Part shown: positions 20,160 to 29,517 of the stretch, piece after piece
Position numbering within the stretch: position 1 is the stretch's first letter
How the letters are laid out: each line of letters opens with the position of its first letter
Source: Thioalkalivibrio sp. XN8
Lineage (GTDB): Bacteria; Pseudomonadota; Gammaproteobacteria; Steroidobacterales; XN24
Direction of reading: 5' to 3'
Length of the DNA stretch: 59,673 nucleotides
NCBI RefSeq assembly: GCF_011058255.1
Contig: NZ_JAALFH010000067.1
Location: 1-59,673, forward strand
The notes under the pieces: generated by a model
The model's input: the letters and a program-made list of their open reading frames with translations, nothing else
Told to the model about the DNA's origin: nothing
Database searches by the model: none
Made by a program: the position numbers and the translations under genes

Positions 20160-21554
20160 TTGGCAGGCAGTCCTGAAGCAGTTTTCCCGGTGCGCAGTAC
20201 CGAGGCGCTCCGCACGCCGCCGCACTCGGTCGAGGCCGAGCAGTCGGTGCTCGGCGGGCTGATGCTGGACAACAGCGCCTGGGACACCATCGCCGATGCC
20301 GTGTCGGCGGGCGATTTCTACCGTCGCGACCACAAGCTCGTCTTCACGGCGATCGGCGAGCTGGCCGAACGCGGAGAGCCCTGCGACGCAGTGACGGTGT
20401 CGGAGCTGCTGGACCGCAAGGGCGAGCTCGAGGATGCGGGCGGCCTGGCTTATCTCGGCCAGCTGGCGCGAGAGACGCCCAGCGCCGCCAACATCCGGGC
20501 CTACGCGGCGATCGTGCGCGAGCGCGCCATGCTCCGCGAGTTGATCCGCATCGGTGGCGAGATCGCCTCCAGCGCCTACCAGCCGGACGGGCGGGATGCC
20601 AGCCAGCTGGTCGACGAGGCCGAGCGCCGGGTGTTCGAGATTGCCGAGCAGGGCAAGCGCCGGGGCGCCGGGTTCCAGCACCTCAAGCGCATCCTGGGCA
20701 AGACCATCGACCGCCTCGACGAACTGCAGAAGAACGAGGGCGATGTCACGGGCCTCGCCACGGGCTTCAAGGACATCGACACCATGACGGCGGGCCTGCA
20801 GCCGGGCGACCTGGTGATCATCGCGGGCCGCCCGTCCATGGGCAAGACCAGCTTCGCGATGAACATGGCGGAGCATGCCGCCATCGGCATGGAGAAGTCG
20901 GTCGCCATCTTCAGCATGGAGATGTCGGCCGAGCAGCTGTCGTTCCGCATGATCTCCTCGCTGGGCCGCGTCAACCAGTCCAACCTGCGGCGCGGCAAGT
21001 TTTCCGACGAGGACTGGAGCCGCATCAACTCGGCGGTCTCGGTCATGTCCCGGGCCAGGGTGTTCATCGACGACACCCCGGCCCTGAACCCGACCGAGTT
21101 GCGGGCCCGGGCGCGGCGCCTGAAGCGGGAGCATGGCCTCGACCTGATCGTGGTGGACTACCTGCAGCTGATGCAGGTGACCGGCACGGCCGAGAACCGC
21201 GCTACCGAGATCTCGGAGATCTCCCGCTCGCTCAAGGCGCTCGCACGCGAGCTCGAAGTGCCGGTGATCACGCTCTCCCAGCTCAACCGCAGCGTCGAGC
21301 AGCGCACGGACAAGCGGCCGGTGATGTCCGACCTGCGCGAATCGGGCGCCATCGAGCAGGACGCTGACCTGATCGCCTTCATCTTCCGGGAGGAGGTCTA
21401 CAACAAGGACTCGAACCGGAAGGGCATCGCGGACATCATCATCGCCAAGCAGCGCAACGGCCCGATCGGGGACGTGCAGCTGACCTTCCTCGGCGAATAC
21501 ACCAAGTTCGAGAACTACCTGCCCGATGCCTACGGCAGTTCCCCCTTCGGCTGA
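20160..21554 (+). CDS. dnaB: Replicative DNA helicase DnaB
   Basis: 464 residues, starting with TTG at 20160. The N-terminal domain (PPHSVEAEQSVLGGLM) is joined by a linker to the RecA-like helicase domain: Walker A GRPSMGKTS near residue 225, Walker B LIVVDYLQLM, and SDLRESGAIEQDAD. It forms the hexameric fork helicase. No intein interrupts it. Its last 29 bases overlap alr. Confidence 0.97.
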   Translation: MAGSPEAVFPVRSTEALRTPPHSVEAEQSVLGGLMLDNSAWDTIADAVSAGDFYRRDHKLVFTAIGELAERGEPCDAVTVSELLDRKGELEDAGGLAYLGQLARETPSAANIRAYAAIVRERAMLRELIRIGGEIASSAYQPDGRDASQLVDEAERRVFEIAEQGKRRGAGFQHLKRILGKTIDRLDELQKNEGDVTGLATGFKDIDTMTAGLQPGDLVIIAGRPSMGKTSFAMNMAEHAAIGMEKSVAIFSMEMSAEQLSFRMISSLGRVNQSNLRRGKFSDEDWSRINSAVSVMSRARVFIDDTPALNPTELRARARRLKREHGLDLIVVDYLQLMQVTGTAENRATEISEISRSLKALARELEVPVITLSQLNRSVEQRTDKRPVMSDLRESGAIEQDADLIAFIFREEVYNKDSNRKGIADIIIAKQRNGPIGDVQLTFLGEYTKFENYLPDAYGSSPFG

Positions 21555-22653
21555 GCCCCGGCCGGCGGACCCTTCCCCGCGTCGTGCCGCCCGCGCCACG
21601 GTGTCCGCGGCCGCGTTGCAGCACAACCTGCGCCGGGTCCGCGAGCTGGCGCCCGGCGCCCGCGTGCTGGCGGTGATCAAGGCCAACGGCTACGGCCACG
21701 GGCTGGTCGGGACGGCCCGCGCCCTCAGGGCGGCCGACGCCTTCGCGGTGGCGCGCATGGAAGAAGCCGTGGCCTTGCGCGAGGCCGCTCTCGAGCAGCC
21801 CGTGGTCCTGCTCGAGGGCGTGCTGGACGCCCAGCAGCTGCCGCTGGCCTCCGCGCTCGGCCTGGAGGTCGTGGTGCACTCGCCGGAGCAGCTGGCAATG
21901 CTGGAGGCCGCCAGCCTCGCGCGGCCGGTGCAGGCCTGGCTCAAGATCGATACCGGCATGAACCGCCTGGGATTCCCGCCCGAGGCGGCCCGCGACGCGG
22001 CTGCCCGCCTCGGGCGCTGCGGCAACATCCTGCCCGCCCCCCGGCTCATGACCCACCTGGCCTGCGCCGACGAGCGCGACGATGCAGTCACCGGCCGCCA
22101 GCTGGAGCGCTTTGCCGCGGCCCTGGGCGACCTGCCCGGCGAGCGCAGCGTGGCCAATTCCGCCGCGACCCTGTGGCGCCCGGACAGCCACGCCGACTGG
22201 GTCCGCCCCGGCATCATGCTCTACGGCGTGTCTCCCTTCGCCGACCGCACCGGTCCCGAGCTGGGGCTGCAGCCGGCGATGGAGTTGCTGAGCACGGTGA
22301 TCGCGCTGCGAACGGTGCGCCGCGGCGAGCGGGTCGGCTATGGCGGCGTGTGGACGGCGCGGGAGGATACCCGCCTGGCGATCGCGGCCATCGGCTACGG
22401 CGACGGCTACAGCCGGCACCTGGGCAGCGGCACGCCCGTGCTGGTGCGCGGCCAGCGCGCGCCGCTGGCGGGGCGGATTTCCATGGACATGATCGCAATC
22501 GACGTCACCCGGGTACCGGACGTCGAGGTCGGCGACGAAGTCATCCTGTGGGGTGCGGGCCTGGCGGTCGAGGAACTCGCGCGCCTGGCGGGGACGATCC
22601 CCTACGAGCTGCTCTGCGGGGTGACGCAGCGGGTCGGCGTGACCATGCGCTGA
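21526..22653 (+). CDS. alr: Alanine racemase
   Basis: 375 residues if the ATG at 21526 is used; a GTG at 21601 would give a shorter N-terminus closer to typical Alr (about 350 residues). It makes D-alanine for peptidoglycan. The PLP lysine is in VIKANGYGHG (about K52), the catalytic Tyr in RVGYGGVW, and the AGRISMDM segment is present. The 29-base overlap with dnaB implies coupling if the early start is real. Confidence 0.93.
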   Translation: MPTAVPPSAEPRPADPSPRRAARATVSAAALQHNLRRVRELAPGARVLAVIKANGYGHGLVGTARALRAADAFAVARMEEAVALREAALEQPVVLLEGVLDAQQLPLASALGLEVVVHSPEQLAMLEAASLARPVQAWLKIDTGMNRLGFPPEAARDAAARLGRCGNILPAPRLMTHLACADERDDAVTGRQLERFAAALGDLPGERSVANSAATLWRPDSHADWVRPGIMLYGVSPFADRTGPELGLQPAMELLSTVIALRTVRRGERVGYGGVWTAREDTRLAIAAIGYGDGYSRHLGSGTPVLVRGQRAPLAGRISMDMIAIDVTRVPDVEVGDEVILWGAGLAVEELARLAGTIPYELLCGVTQRVGVTMR

Positions 22654-22677
22654 GGCCCGGCGGCCCCGGCCGCGGCT

Positions 22678-23370
22678 TCAGCCGGTGAAGAAGCCCATCT
22701 TGACGCCCGCCACCTCGAGCACGTCGTTGTCGTGCAGGGGCTGTGCGCTGCCGGCCAGCGGTTCCCCGTTCACCATGGGCAGGCCCTTGCCGCTGCCGCG
22801 CTGCATGTTCACGATCGTGTAACTCTCGCCGCGGCGCGTCACCGCCACGACCTGGATGCCCGGGCGGCCCAGCGTGGTGAGCGGCTTCTTCAGTTCGAGT
22901 TCCCGGCCGGCGAAGGGCCCGGTGAGGATCTGCAGCCGGGCGGGAGGCGCCTGCAGGAGCTGCGCGGCCCCGGGCGAGGCGGCGGCGCCGGGACGCTCGG
23001 GCGGCGGCTCGGCGATGCGGTCGAAGCGCAGCTCCTCGCGCGACAGCACCAGCGTCTTCTCGACCTCGTCGACGTCGTCGTGCTCGTTGTCGATGAAGTT
23101 CAGCTGGTGGTGGCCGACCGTGACGGAGTCGCCGTGCTGCAGGGCGTGCTTCTTGATCAGCCGGCCGTTGACGTAGGTGCCGTTGGTGCTGTTCAGGTCT
23201 TCGAGAAAGGAGTCGTTGAGGATGTTGATGATCAGCGCGTGGTGGCCGCTGACCGCCGGGTTGTCGATCCGGATGTCGTTGTCGGGCAGCCGCCCCACGG
23301 TGTAGCGCTCCTTGCTGAGGTTGTACTCGGCGAGGGTCTGGCCATTCAGGCTGAGGATCATCCGGGCCAT
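22678..23370 (-). CDS. FHA-domain signalling protein
   Basis: 230 residues. A canonical FHA domain at residues ~20-95 has GRLPDNDI, the phosphothreonine-binding SGHHALI, and STNGTYVNG. A Pro/Ala-rich linker (110-140) leads to a second, degenerate FHA-like domain (TTLGRPGIQVVAV... GKGLPMVNGEPL). FHA domains bind phosphothreonine peptides. TLVLSREEL (about 106-114), with a lone Thr, may be a phospho-acceptor site. GGAG lies 5 bases before the ATG. It is 24 bases downstream of the PP2C gene and surely co-transcribed. Confidence 0.9.
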   Translation of the reverse strand: MARMILSLNGQTLAEYNLSKERYTVGRLPDNDIRIDNPAVSGHHALIINILNDSFLEDLNSTNGTYVNGRLIKKHALQHGDSVTVGHHQLNFIDNEHDDVDEVEKTLVLSREELRFDRIAEPPPERPGAAASPGAAQLLQAPPARLQILTGPFAGRELELKKPLTTLGRPGIQVVAVTRRGESYTIVNMQRGSGKGLPMVNGEPLAGSAQPLHDNDVLEVAGVKMGFFTG

Positions 23371-23394
23371 CGCAACTCCGACCTTGCTGCTGTG

Positions 23395-24219
23395 CTAACT
23401 GAACCAGCCCCTGAGGCGGCTGACGATACCATGCGACTCGGCGAACGACTCGATCACCTGTGCCAGGCAGACCGAGATGTTGTCGCGGCCGCCGTTGGTG
23501 TTCGCCAGCTGGATCAGCTGGTCGCCGCCGGTCTTGAGGTTAGCACTAAAGGTGCTGAGGGTTAAGTGAATATCCTCTTCCTCGACCATGTCCGACAGCC
23601 CGTCGGAGCAGAGCATGTAGATGTCGTCCTTCTTGACCGTGTCTTCCTGGATCTCCACTTCGACGGCAGGCTCCACGCCCAGCGCCCGGGTGACGTAGTT
23701 GCGGTTGGCCGAGCGCATCGCCTCCTGCTGGGAGAAATAGCCGCGGTCCACGAGCTCCTGCATCAGGGAGTGATCCAGCGTCAGCTGCTCGAAACGGTTC
23801 TTGCGCAGGCGGTAGACGCGCGAGTCGCCGACATGGGCGATCGAGACACGGTCGTCATGGAACAGGCAGGCGACCATGGTGGTGCCCATGCCCCGGCACT
23901 GGGGCTGGGTCTGCGCCGTTTGCCAGATGATCTTGTTGGCCCGGATCACGGCGTTGCGCAAAACGATGCTCTGCCGCATCAGGCCGCTGGTCTCGTCGAT
24001 GTCGCTGCGGGTCTCGCGCTCCACGCCGGCGCGCACCATGTCCGTGACCGTCTTGATCGCGAGCTCGGCGGCCACTTCGCCGGCGTTGTAACCCCCCATG
24101 CCGTCGGCCAGCAGCACCAGGCCGAGGTCCAGGTCACCGTACACGGCGTCCTCGTTGTGGTCGCGGACCTGTCCGGTGTGGGTGAACTCGAAGTAGCGGA
24201 TCTTGTCCTGAAGGCTCAT
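23395..24219 (-). CDS. PP2C-type serine/threonine phosphatase
   Basis: 274 residues with all PP2C metal-binding motifs: GQVRDHNEDA, LADGMGG, MGTTMV, AHVGDSRVYR, CSDGLSDM and GGRDNIS. It is a stand-alone soluble PppA/PrpC-like enzyme that removes phosphate from Ser/Thr. The N-terminal FTHTGQVRDHNEDA is the standard entry to the fold. No kinase is encoded nearby. It precedes the FHA gene in a two-gene operon, divergent from radA across 218 bases. Confidence 0.93.
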   Translation of the reverse strand: MSLQDKIRYFEFTHTGQVRDHNEDAVYGDLDLGLVLLADGMGGYNAGEVAAELAIKTVTDMVRAGVERETRSDIDETSGLMRQSIVLRNAVIRANKIIWQTAQTQPQCRGMGTTMVACLFHDDRVSIAHVGDSRVYRLRKNRFEQLTLDHSLMQELVDRGYFSQQEAMRSANRNYVTRALGVEPAVEVEIQEDTVKKDDIYMLCSDGLSDMVEEEDIHLTLSTFSANLKTGGDQLIQLANTNGGRDNISVCLAQVIESFAESHGIVSRLRGWFS

Positions 24220-24388
24220 CGGGGGTCCGTGACGATGCTGTTCCTGGCCTGAACGGGCGCCGTGCCGGCACGGCTCGACGGACCCCCTGCTGGCGGCCCA
24301 ACGTCTAATTGAACAGCCTAACCTACCTGCGGGACAAGTCCGCGGCTGAGTTCACACTATTGCCGGCGTGTTCTGCGCTTGCGGCCGG

Positions 24389-24420
24389 CGGCAAGCCCTG
24401 TGTAACTTGGCGGCTTGCCG
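24389..24420 (+). promoter_or_regulatory. Leader hairpin before radA
   Basis: CGGCAAGCC (24389-24397) and GGCTTGCCG (24412-24420) form a perfect 9-base-pair stem with a 14-base loop, ending 8 bases before the GGAGG of radA. The 218-base gap between the PP2C gene and radA holds this hairpin and otherwise no gene. It could modulate ribosome access, or it may be incidental. Confidence 0.35.
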
Positions 24421-24437
24421 TTGTTGCCGGAGGAGAG

Positions 24438-25784
24438 ATGGCCAAGGCCCGCACGCTGTTCGTCTGCACCGAGTGCGGCGGCTCCAGTCCCAAGTGGGTC
24501 GGCCAGTGCCCCGACTGCGGGCGCTGGAACACCCTCGAGGAGACCCTGGAGGCGCCGCGGACGCGGGCGGTCGGCTGGGCCGGCGAGGCCCCGCGCCTGG
24601 TCGCCGAGGTCGAGTCCGACTCCGAGGCGCGCTGGCCGACCGGGATCGGCGAACTCGATCGCGTGCTCGGCGGCGGCCTGGTGCCGGGCTCGGTGACCCT
24701 GATCGGGGGCGATCCGGGCATCGGCAAGTCGACCCTGCTGCTCCAGGCTGCAGTGCGCCTGGCAGGCTCCCTGCCGGCCCTGTACGTGACCGGCGAGGAG
24801 TCGCTGCGCCAGGTCGGGATGCGGGCGCGGCGCATCGGGATGCAGGAGGGGTCGCTCAAGCTGCTGGCCGAAACCAATATCGAGCGCATCCTGGCCCAGG
24901 CCGACACCGTGCGCCCGCGGGTCATGGTGGTCGATTCGATCCAGACCATGCACACGGACGCGCTCCAGTCGGCCCCGGGGGCGGTGGCCCAGCTGCGCGA
25001 AAGCTCGGCGCGCCTCGTGCGCTATGCCAAGCAGGGCGGCCCGGCCGTATTCCTCGTCGGCCATGTGACCAAGGACGGCGCCATCGCCGGCCCCCGCGTG
25101 CTGGAGCACATGGTCGACGCGGTACTGTATTTCGAGAGCGATGTGGGCAGCCGGTTCCGGATCATCAGGGCCGTGAAGAACCGTTTCGGCGCGGCCAACG
25201 AGATCGGCGTGTTCGCCATGACGGGGCAGGGGCTGCGCGAGGTCCCGAACCCCTCCTCGATCTTTCTCTCGGGCCACGACGGCGCGGTCTCGGGCAGTGC
25301 CATCATGGTGGCGCGGGAGGGCAGCCGGCCCCTGCTGGTGGAGGTCCAGGCGCTGGTCGACGAGAGCCACTCGGGACATCCGCGCCGCGTGTCCGTCGGG
25401 CTGGACGCGAATCGGCTGGCCTTGCTGCTGGCCGTGACCCACCGCCATGCCGGCATCGCCATGTACGACCAGGACGTGTTCGTGAACGTGGTGGGCGGGG
25501 TGCGCATCGTGGAGACCGCGGCCGACCTGCCGATGGTGCTGGCGGCGCTCGGGAGCCTGCGCGACCGCCCGCTCGAGACGGGCCTGGTGTCTTTCGGCGA
25601 GGTGGGGCTGGCGGGCGAAATCCGGCCGGTGCCCTACGGCGAGGAACGGCTGCGGGAGGCCGCCAAGCACGGCTTCCGGCGGGCCATCGTGCCGGCGGCG
25701 AATGCGCCGCGCGGCCGGCTGGAAGGGCTCGAGGTGGTGCCCGTGCGCCGCCTCGGCGAGGCGATCGAGGCGGCTTTCGGCTAG
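24438..25784 (+). CDS. radA: DNA repair protein RadA
   Basis: 448 residues from the ATG at 24438, with GGAGG 4 bases upstream. A four-Cys zinc finger (CTECGGSSPKWVGQCPDCG) is followed by a RecA-like ATPase (GGDPGIGKST), the RadA-specific KNRFG motif, and a C-terminal Lon-protease-like domain ending in VVPVRRLGEAIEAAF. It drives branch migration in recombination. It converges on the CNNM gene, whose stop is 3 bases away. Confidence 0.97.
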   Translation: MAKARTLFVCTECGGSSPKWVGQCPDCGRWNTLEETLEAPRTRAVGWAGEAPRLVAEVESDSEARWPTGIGELDRVLGGGLVPGSVTLIGGDPGIGKSTLLLQAAVRLAGSLPALYVTGEESLRQVGMRARRIGMQEGSLKLLAETNIERILAQADTVRPRVMVVDSIQTMHTDALQSAPGAVAQLRESSARLVRYAKQGGPAVFLVGHVTKDGAIAGPRVLEHMVDAVLYFESDVGSRFRIIRAVKNRFGAANEIGVFAMTGQGLREVPNPSSIFLSGHDGAVSGSAIMVAREGSRPLLVEVQALVDESHSGHPRRVSVGLDANRLALLLAVTHRHAGIAMYDQDVFVNVVGGVRIVETAADLPMVLAALGSLRDRPLETGLVSFGEVGLAGEIRPVPYGEERLREAAKHGFRRAIVPAANAPRGRLEGLEVVPVRRLGEAIEAAFG

Positions 25785-25787
25785 ACC

Positions 25788-27065
25788 CTAACCGTCGGTG
25801 CCGGCGGGCTGGCCCGGCGGCTGCACCCGCACGGCCCGCACCGCATTGTCTGCGGTCTGGACGATCTCCAGTTCGTAGCCGGCCAGGCGCAGGCGCGCGC
25901 CGGCTTCGGGGATCGTTTCGAGCCGCTCCACGATCAGGCCGTTCAGGGTTTTCGGCCCGTCGGTCGGCAGGCGCCAGGCCAGGGTCCGGTTGAGCTCGCG
26001 CACGTTGGCGCTGCCGCTGACCATGTAGGTGCCGTCCGGTTCGGCCTGGACCTCGCGGTAGATGTCGGCCGGGTCGGTGGTGAACTCGCCCACGATCTCC
26101 TCGAGGATGTCGTCCAGCGTCACCAGGCCCTGGATGTCCCCGTATTCGTCCACGACCAGCGCCAGGCGCCGCTTGGCCCGCTGGAAATTCAGCAGCTGGG
26201 TGTGCAACGGCGTACCCTCGGGCACGAAGTACGGTTCCAGGGCCCTGCTCTCGAGATCCTCGCGCGTGAGTTCCTGATCGAGCACGCGGTGAATGATAGT
26301 GCGCAGGTGCAGGATTCCGACGACCTGGTCGAGGTCGCCCCGGTAGACCGGCAGCCGCGTGTGGCGGCTCTCCATCAGCTGCTCGAGCAAGTCGTCCCAG
26401 TCGTCCTCCAGGTCCAGTCCGTCGATCTCGTTCCGCGGCACCATGATGTCGTCGACGGTGACGTCCTGCAGCTCGAGCACGCTGATCAGCATCCGCTGGT
26501 GGCGCTTGGGGATCAGGGCCCCGGCCTCGGCGACCACGGTGCGCAGCTCCTCGTGGGACAGGGCATGGCCCTGGACGTGGGCGGTGCTCACGCCCAGCAG
26601 CCGGAGCACGCCGTTGGCCAGCAGGTTGACGATCCAGACCACGGGGTAGGCGATCTTCAGCAGGGGGTAATAGATCAGGGCTGCGGGCAAGGCCAGCCGC
26701 TCGGGATGCAGGGCGGCCAGGGTCTTCGGCGCCACCTCGGAAAAGACCAGGATCACCAGGGTCAGGAGCCCGGCGCCGATGGCGATGGCGCCCTCGCCGC
26801 CGAGCCGCAGCGCGATGATGGTCACCAGGGACGCGGCGAGGATATTGACCGAATTGTTGCCGATCAGGATCAGCCCGATCAGGCGGTCCGGGCGCTGCAA
26901 CAGCGCCTCGGCCAGGCGCGCGGCCCGCTGGCCCTGCCGCGCGCGATGACGCAGGCGATAACGATTGATGCTCATCATCGCCGTCTCGGTGCTGGAGAAG
27001 AAGGCCGAGAGCAGCAGCAGCAGCGCCAGCAGCGTGAACAGAGTGCCTAGCGGGACTTCGTTCAA
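25788..27065 (-). CDS. CNNM/CorC-family membrane protein with CBS domains
   Basis: 425 residues: an N-terminal DUF21/CNNM domain (about residues 5-190) with three to four transmembrane helices and the FFSSTETAMMSINRYRLRHRA segment, two CBS domains (~205-330, beginning VDDIMVPRNEIDGLDL) and a C-terminal CorC_HlyC domain (~345-415). This is the YfjD/YtfL/PaeA layout, linked to Mg2+, Co2+ or polyamine efflux. The start codon is probably TTG at 27065. Substrate unknown. The YfjD-ypjD-ffh gene order is common in gammaproteobacteria. Confidence 0.9.
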   Translation of the reverse strand: MNEVPLGTLFTLLALLLLLSAFFSSTETAMMSINRYRLRHRARQGQRAARLAEALLQRPDRLIGLILIGNNSVNILAASLVTIIALRLGGEGAIAIGAGLLTLVILVFSEVAPKTLAALHPERLALPAALIYYPLLKIAYPVVWIVNLLANGVLRLLGVSTAHVQGHALSHEELRTVVAEAGALIPKRHQRMLISVLELQDVTVDDIMVPRNEIDGLDLEDDWDDLLEQLMESRHTRLPVYRGDLDQVVGILHLRTIIHRVLDQELTREDLESRALEPYFVPEGTPLHTQLLNFQRAKRRLALVVDEYGDIQGLVTLDDILEEIVGEFTTDPADIYREVQAEPDGTYMVSGSANVRELNRTLAWRLPTDGPKTLNGLIVERLETIPEAGARLRLAGYELEIVQTADNAVRAVRVQPPGQPAGTDG

Positions 27066-27081
27066 GGGGGGTGCGGTCCTC

Positions 27082-27894
27082 CTAGCCCCACTGTCGGCCG
27101 AGGATGTACTCCAGTACGAACCGGCTGCCGAAGTAGGAGAGCGCGAGCAGCCCGTAGCCCGCCAGCACCCAGTGCACCGCCTGGCGCCCGCGCCAGCCCA
27201 GGCTGAGCCGGCCGAGCAGCAGGACGGCGAATACGCCCCAGGCCACGACCGACAGCACGGTCTTGTGCAACAGGTGCTGGGCCAGGATGTTCTCCAGGAA
27301 CATCAGCCCGCTGAACAGGGCGAGGGTCAGGAGGGCGAAGCCCGCAGCCAGCGCGGTGAACAGAGCCGTCTCCAGCGACTCCAGCGGCGGCAGGATGCGC
27401 GTCCAGGCCTGCAGGCGGCGCTGGCGCAGGGTGCGCTCGCGATAGAGGAAGAGGATCGCGAGGGCGGCGCCCAGGCTCAGCAGGCTGTAGGCCAGGATCG
27501 ACAGGGTGACATGGGCGTGGATGCCCCAGTCCGGCGCCGCGCCCCGCGGCGTCACCGGGTCCGGCACCAGCGCGGCCAGGGCGGCCAGGCCGGCCGCCGG
27601 CAGCACCACCGCCGCCAGCCCGCGGAACCGCGGCTTGATGGCCGCCAGCAGGGCGAATACCGCCAGCAGCCAGGCCACCAGCGACAGCACGCCGCCCAGG
27701 GAAAGGCCGGGGCCGCCGCGCTCGGACACCAGGCCGGCGAGGGCCAGCGAATGGAGGCCCAGGCCGGCGGCGCCGGTCAGCAGGGCGGGACCGACGCGGT
27801 CCGGGGTCACGTCTGCCGCGGCGCCGGCGAGCTGCCGGCGCAACAGCAGGCCGCCGGCGGCAAGGTAGAGGAGGAAGGCGATGATCGAGGTCAT
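27082..27894 (-). CDS. Cytochrome c assembly (CcsA/YpjD-like) membrane protein
   Basis: 270 residues with about eight transmembrane helices. The segment GIHAHVTLSILAYSLLSLGAALA and the C-terminal HKTVLSVVAWGVFAVLLLGR fit the CcsA/CcmC-related family and match the YpjD protein encoded next to ffh in many proteobacteria. Conserved His residues suggest haem handling, but there is no proof of function. It is the upstream partner of the CNNM gene and divergent from ffh. Confidence 0.85.
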   Translation of the reverse strand: MTSIIAFLLYLAAGGLLLRRQLAGAAADVTPDRVGPALLTGAAGLGLHSLALAGLVSERGGPGLSLGGVLSLVAWLLAVFALLAAIKPRFRGLAAVVLPAAGLAALAALVPDPVTPRGAAPDWGIHAHVTLSILAYSLLSLGAALAILFLYRERTLRQRRLQAWTRILPPLESLETALFTALAAGFALLTLALFSGLMFLENILAQHLLHKTVLSVVAWGVFAVLLLGRLSLGWRGRQAVHWVLAGYGLLALSYFGSRFVLEYILGRQWG

Positions 27895-27984
27895 CCGGGC
27901 GCTCGGGAGCCAGTGGAAAACCGCATTCTGACACAGCGCCGCGCCGGGATAGAAACCGGGAAATCCGAAGCCGGCCGCGACAGG

Positions 27985-27990
27985 TATAAT
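27985..27990 (+). promoter_or_regulatory. Candidate -10 element of ffh
   Basis: A perfect TATAAT, standing out in GC-rich sequence 33 bases before the ffh start. No good -35 is seen at the expected spacing. Confidence 0.4.
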
Positions 27991-28022
27991 TGCGCGCCCG
28001 AGCCAAGTGCAGCCCGTCCCCC

Positions 28023-29375
28023 ATGTTCGAGAACCTGACCGACCGACTGTCCCGCGCCGGCGACGCCCTGAAGGGGCGCGGCCGCATCACCGAGGACAAT
28101 ATCCGCGACACGCTGCGGCAGGTGCGCATGGCCCTGCTGGAGGCCGACGTGGCGCTGCCCGTGGTCAAGGACTTCATCGCGCGCACGCGCGAGCGGGCCC
28201 TGGGCGCGGAGGTCGCCAAGAGCCTGACGCCGGGGCAGGCCTTCGTCAAGATCATTCACGACGAGCTGGTGCGCACCATGGGGTCGGCGAACGAGTCGCT
28301 GAACCTGCGCGCCCAGCCGCCGGCGGTGGTGATGCTCGCCGGCCTGCAGGGCGCCGGCAAGACGACCACGGCCGCCAAGCTGGCGCGCCGCCTGCGCGAG
28401 CGCGACGGCAAGAAGGTGATGGTCGCCAGCGCGGATGTCTACCGCCCGGCCGCCATTCTCCAGCTGGAACGCCTCGCCGACGAGGTCGGCGCGGCGTTTT
28501 CCCCGAGCGCGGCCGGCGAAGACCCGGTAGCGATTGCACAGCGCGCCCTCGAGGCCGCGCGGCGCGAGCTGTGCGACGTGCTGATCGTCGACACCGCGGG
28601 CCGTTTGCACGTGGACCAGGACATGATGGCCGAGGCACAGCGGATCCAGGCGGCGGTCAGCCCGGTCGAAACGCTCTTCGTGGTCGACAGCATGGCCGGC
28701 CAGGACGCGGTCAATGCGGCCCGGGCCTTCGGCGAGGCCCTCGACCTGACCGGGGTCATCGTCACCAAGACCGACGGCGACGCCCGCGGCGGCGTGGCGC
28801 TGTCGGTCCGCCAGGTGACCGGCAAGCCGATCAAGTTCCTCGGCGCGGGCGAGAAGACCACCGCGCTCGAGCCCTTCCATCCCGACCGGCTGGCCTCGCG
28901 CATCCTCGGCATGGGCGACGTGGTGTCCCTGGTCGAGGAAGTACAGCAGAAGGTCGACCGGGACCAGGCCGACAAGCTGGCGCGCAAGATCTCCAAGGGC
29001 AAGGGCTTCACGCTGCAGGACCTCCGCGAGCAGATTCGCCAGATGCAGGACATGGGGGGACTGGCGGGGCTGCTGGACAAGCTGCCGGGGAAGGGCATGC
29101 CGGCGAGCGTGGACGCACGGGTCGGGGAGCGGGAGATGCGCCGCCAGGCGGCGGTGATCGACTCGATGACGCCGCGCGAGCGGCGTCATCCGGCGATCAT
29201 CGACGGTTCGCGCAAGCGCCGCATCGCGGCGGGCGCGGGCGTCCAGGTCCAGGAGGTCAACCGGCTCCTCAAGCAGCACGCCCAGATGCAGAAGATGATG
29301 AAGAAGTTCAGCAAGGGCGGGATGACCAAGATGATGCGGGCCATGAAGGGCCGCCTGCCGCCGGGCTTCGGCTGA
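28023..29375 (+). CDS. ffh: Signal recognition particle protein Ffh
   Basis: 450 residues from the ATG at 28023 (MFENLTDRLS). N domain (1-90), GTPase G domain with GLQGAGKTTTAAKLA near 105, DTAGR and TKTDGDARGG, and a methionine-rich M domain (residues ~300-450: QMQDMGG, MQKMMKKF, MTKMMRAMK) that binds 4.5S RNA and signal peptides. It delivers ribosome-nascent chain complexes to FtsY. Separated from rpsP by a hairpin and a 142-base gap. Confidence 0.98.
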   Translation: MFENLTDRLSRAGDALKGRGRITEDNIRDTLRQVRMALLEADVALPVVKDFIARTRERALGAEVAKSLTPGQAFVKIIHDELVRTMGSANESLNLRAQPPAVVMLAGLQGAGKTTTAAKLARRLRERDGKKVMVASADVYRPAAILQLERLADEVGAAFSPSAAGEDPVAIAQRALEAARRELCDVLIVDTAGRLHVDQDMMAEAQRIQAAVSPVETLFVVDSMAGQDAVNAARAFGEALDLTGVIVTKTDGDARGGVALSVRQVTGKPIKFLGAGEKTTALEPFHPDRLASRILGMGDVVSLVEEVQQKVDRDQADKLARKISKGKGFTLQDLREQIRQMQDMGGLAGLLDKLPGKGMPASVDARVGEREMRRQAAVIDSMTPRERRHPAIIDGSRKRRIAAGAGVQVQEVNRLLKQHAQMQKMMKKFSKGGMTKMMRAMKGRLPPGFG

Positions 29376-29394
29376 GAGCCCGGTCTCCGGGCTC
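29376..29394 (+). terminator. Hairpin after ffh
   Basis: GAGCCCGG (29376-29383) and CCGGGCTC (29387-29394) form a perfect 8-base-pair stem with loop TCT, starting at the base after the ffh stop. It is followed by TTCCC, so the T-run is weak. It probably separates ffh from the rpsP operon. Confidence 0.55.
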
Positions 29395-29517
29395 TTCCCA
29401 TCGGACGAATTTCCAGTAGAATAGCGGGTTTACTTGCGGCGGCCCCATGGCGGCCGCGTTGCGGTGCCCGGCCTCCGGCCGGCACGGCGCCCAGCACGAA
29501 CGAGGAAATCTGGATCC

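Noticed and set aside
19020-21686. Long open frame (888 codons) on the minus strand across rplI and dnaB
   Set aside because: It is antisense to clearly recognised genes; its translation is low-complexity (His, Gln, Arg, Gly) and arises from GC-rich codon bias, with no domain.
22660-22673. GCGGCC-CC-GGCCGC as a terminator between alr and the FHA gene
   Set aside because: The loop would be only two bases and there is no T-run; too weak to call.
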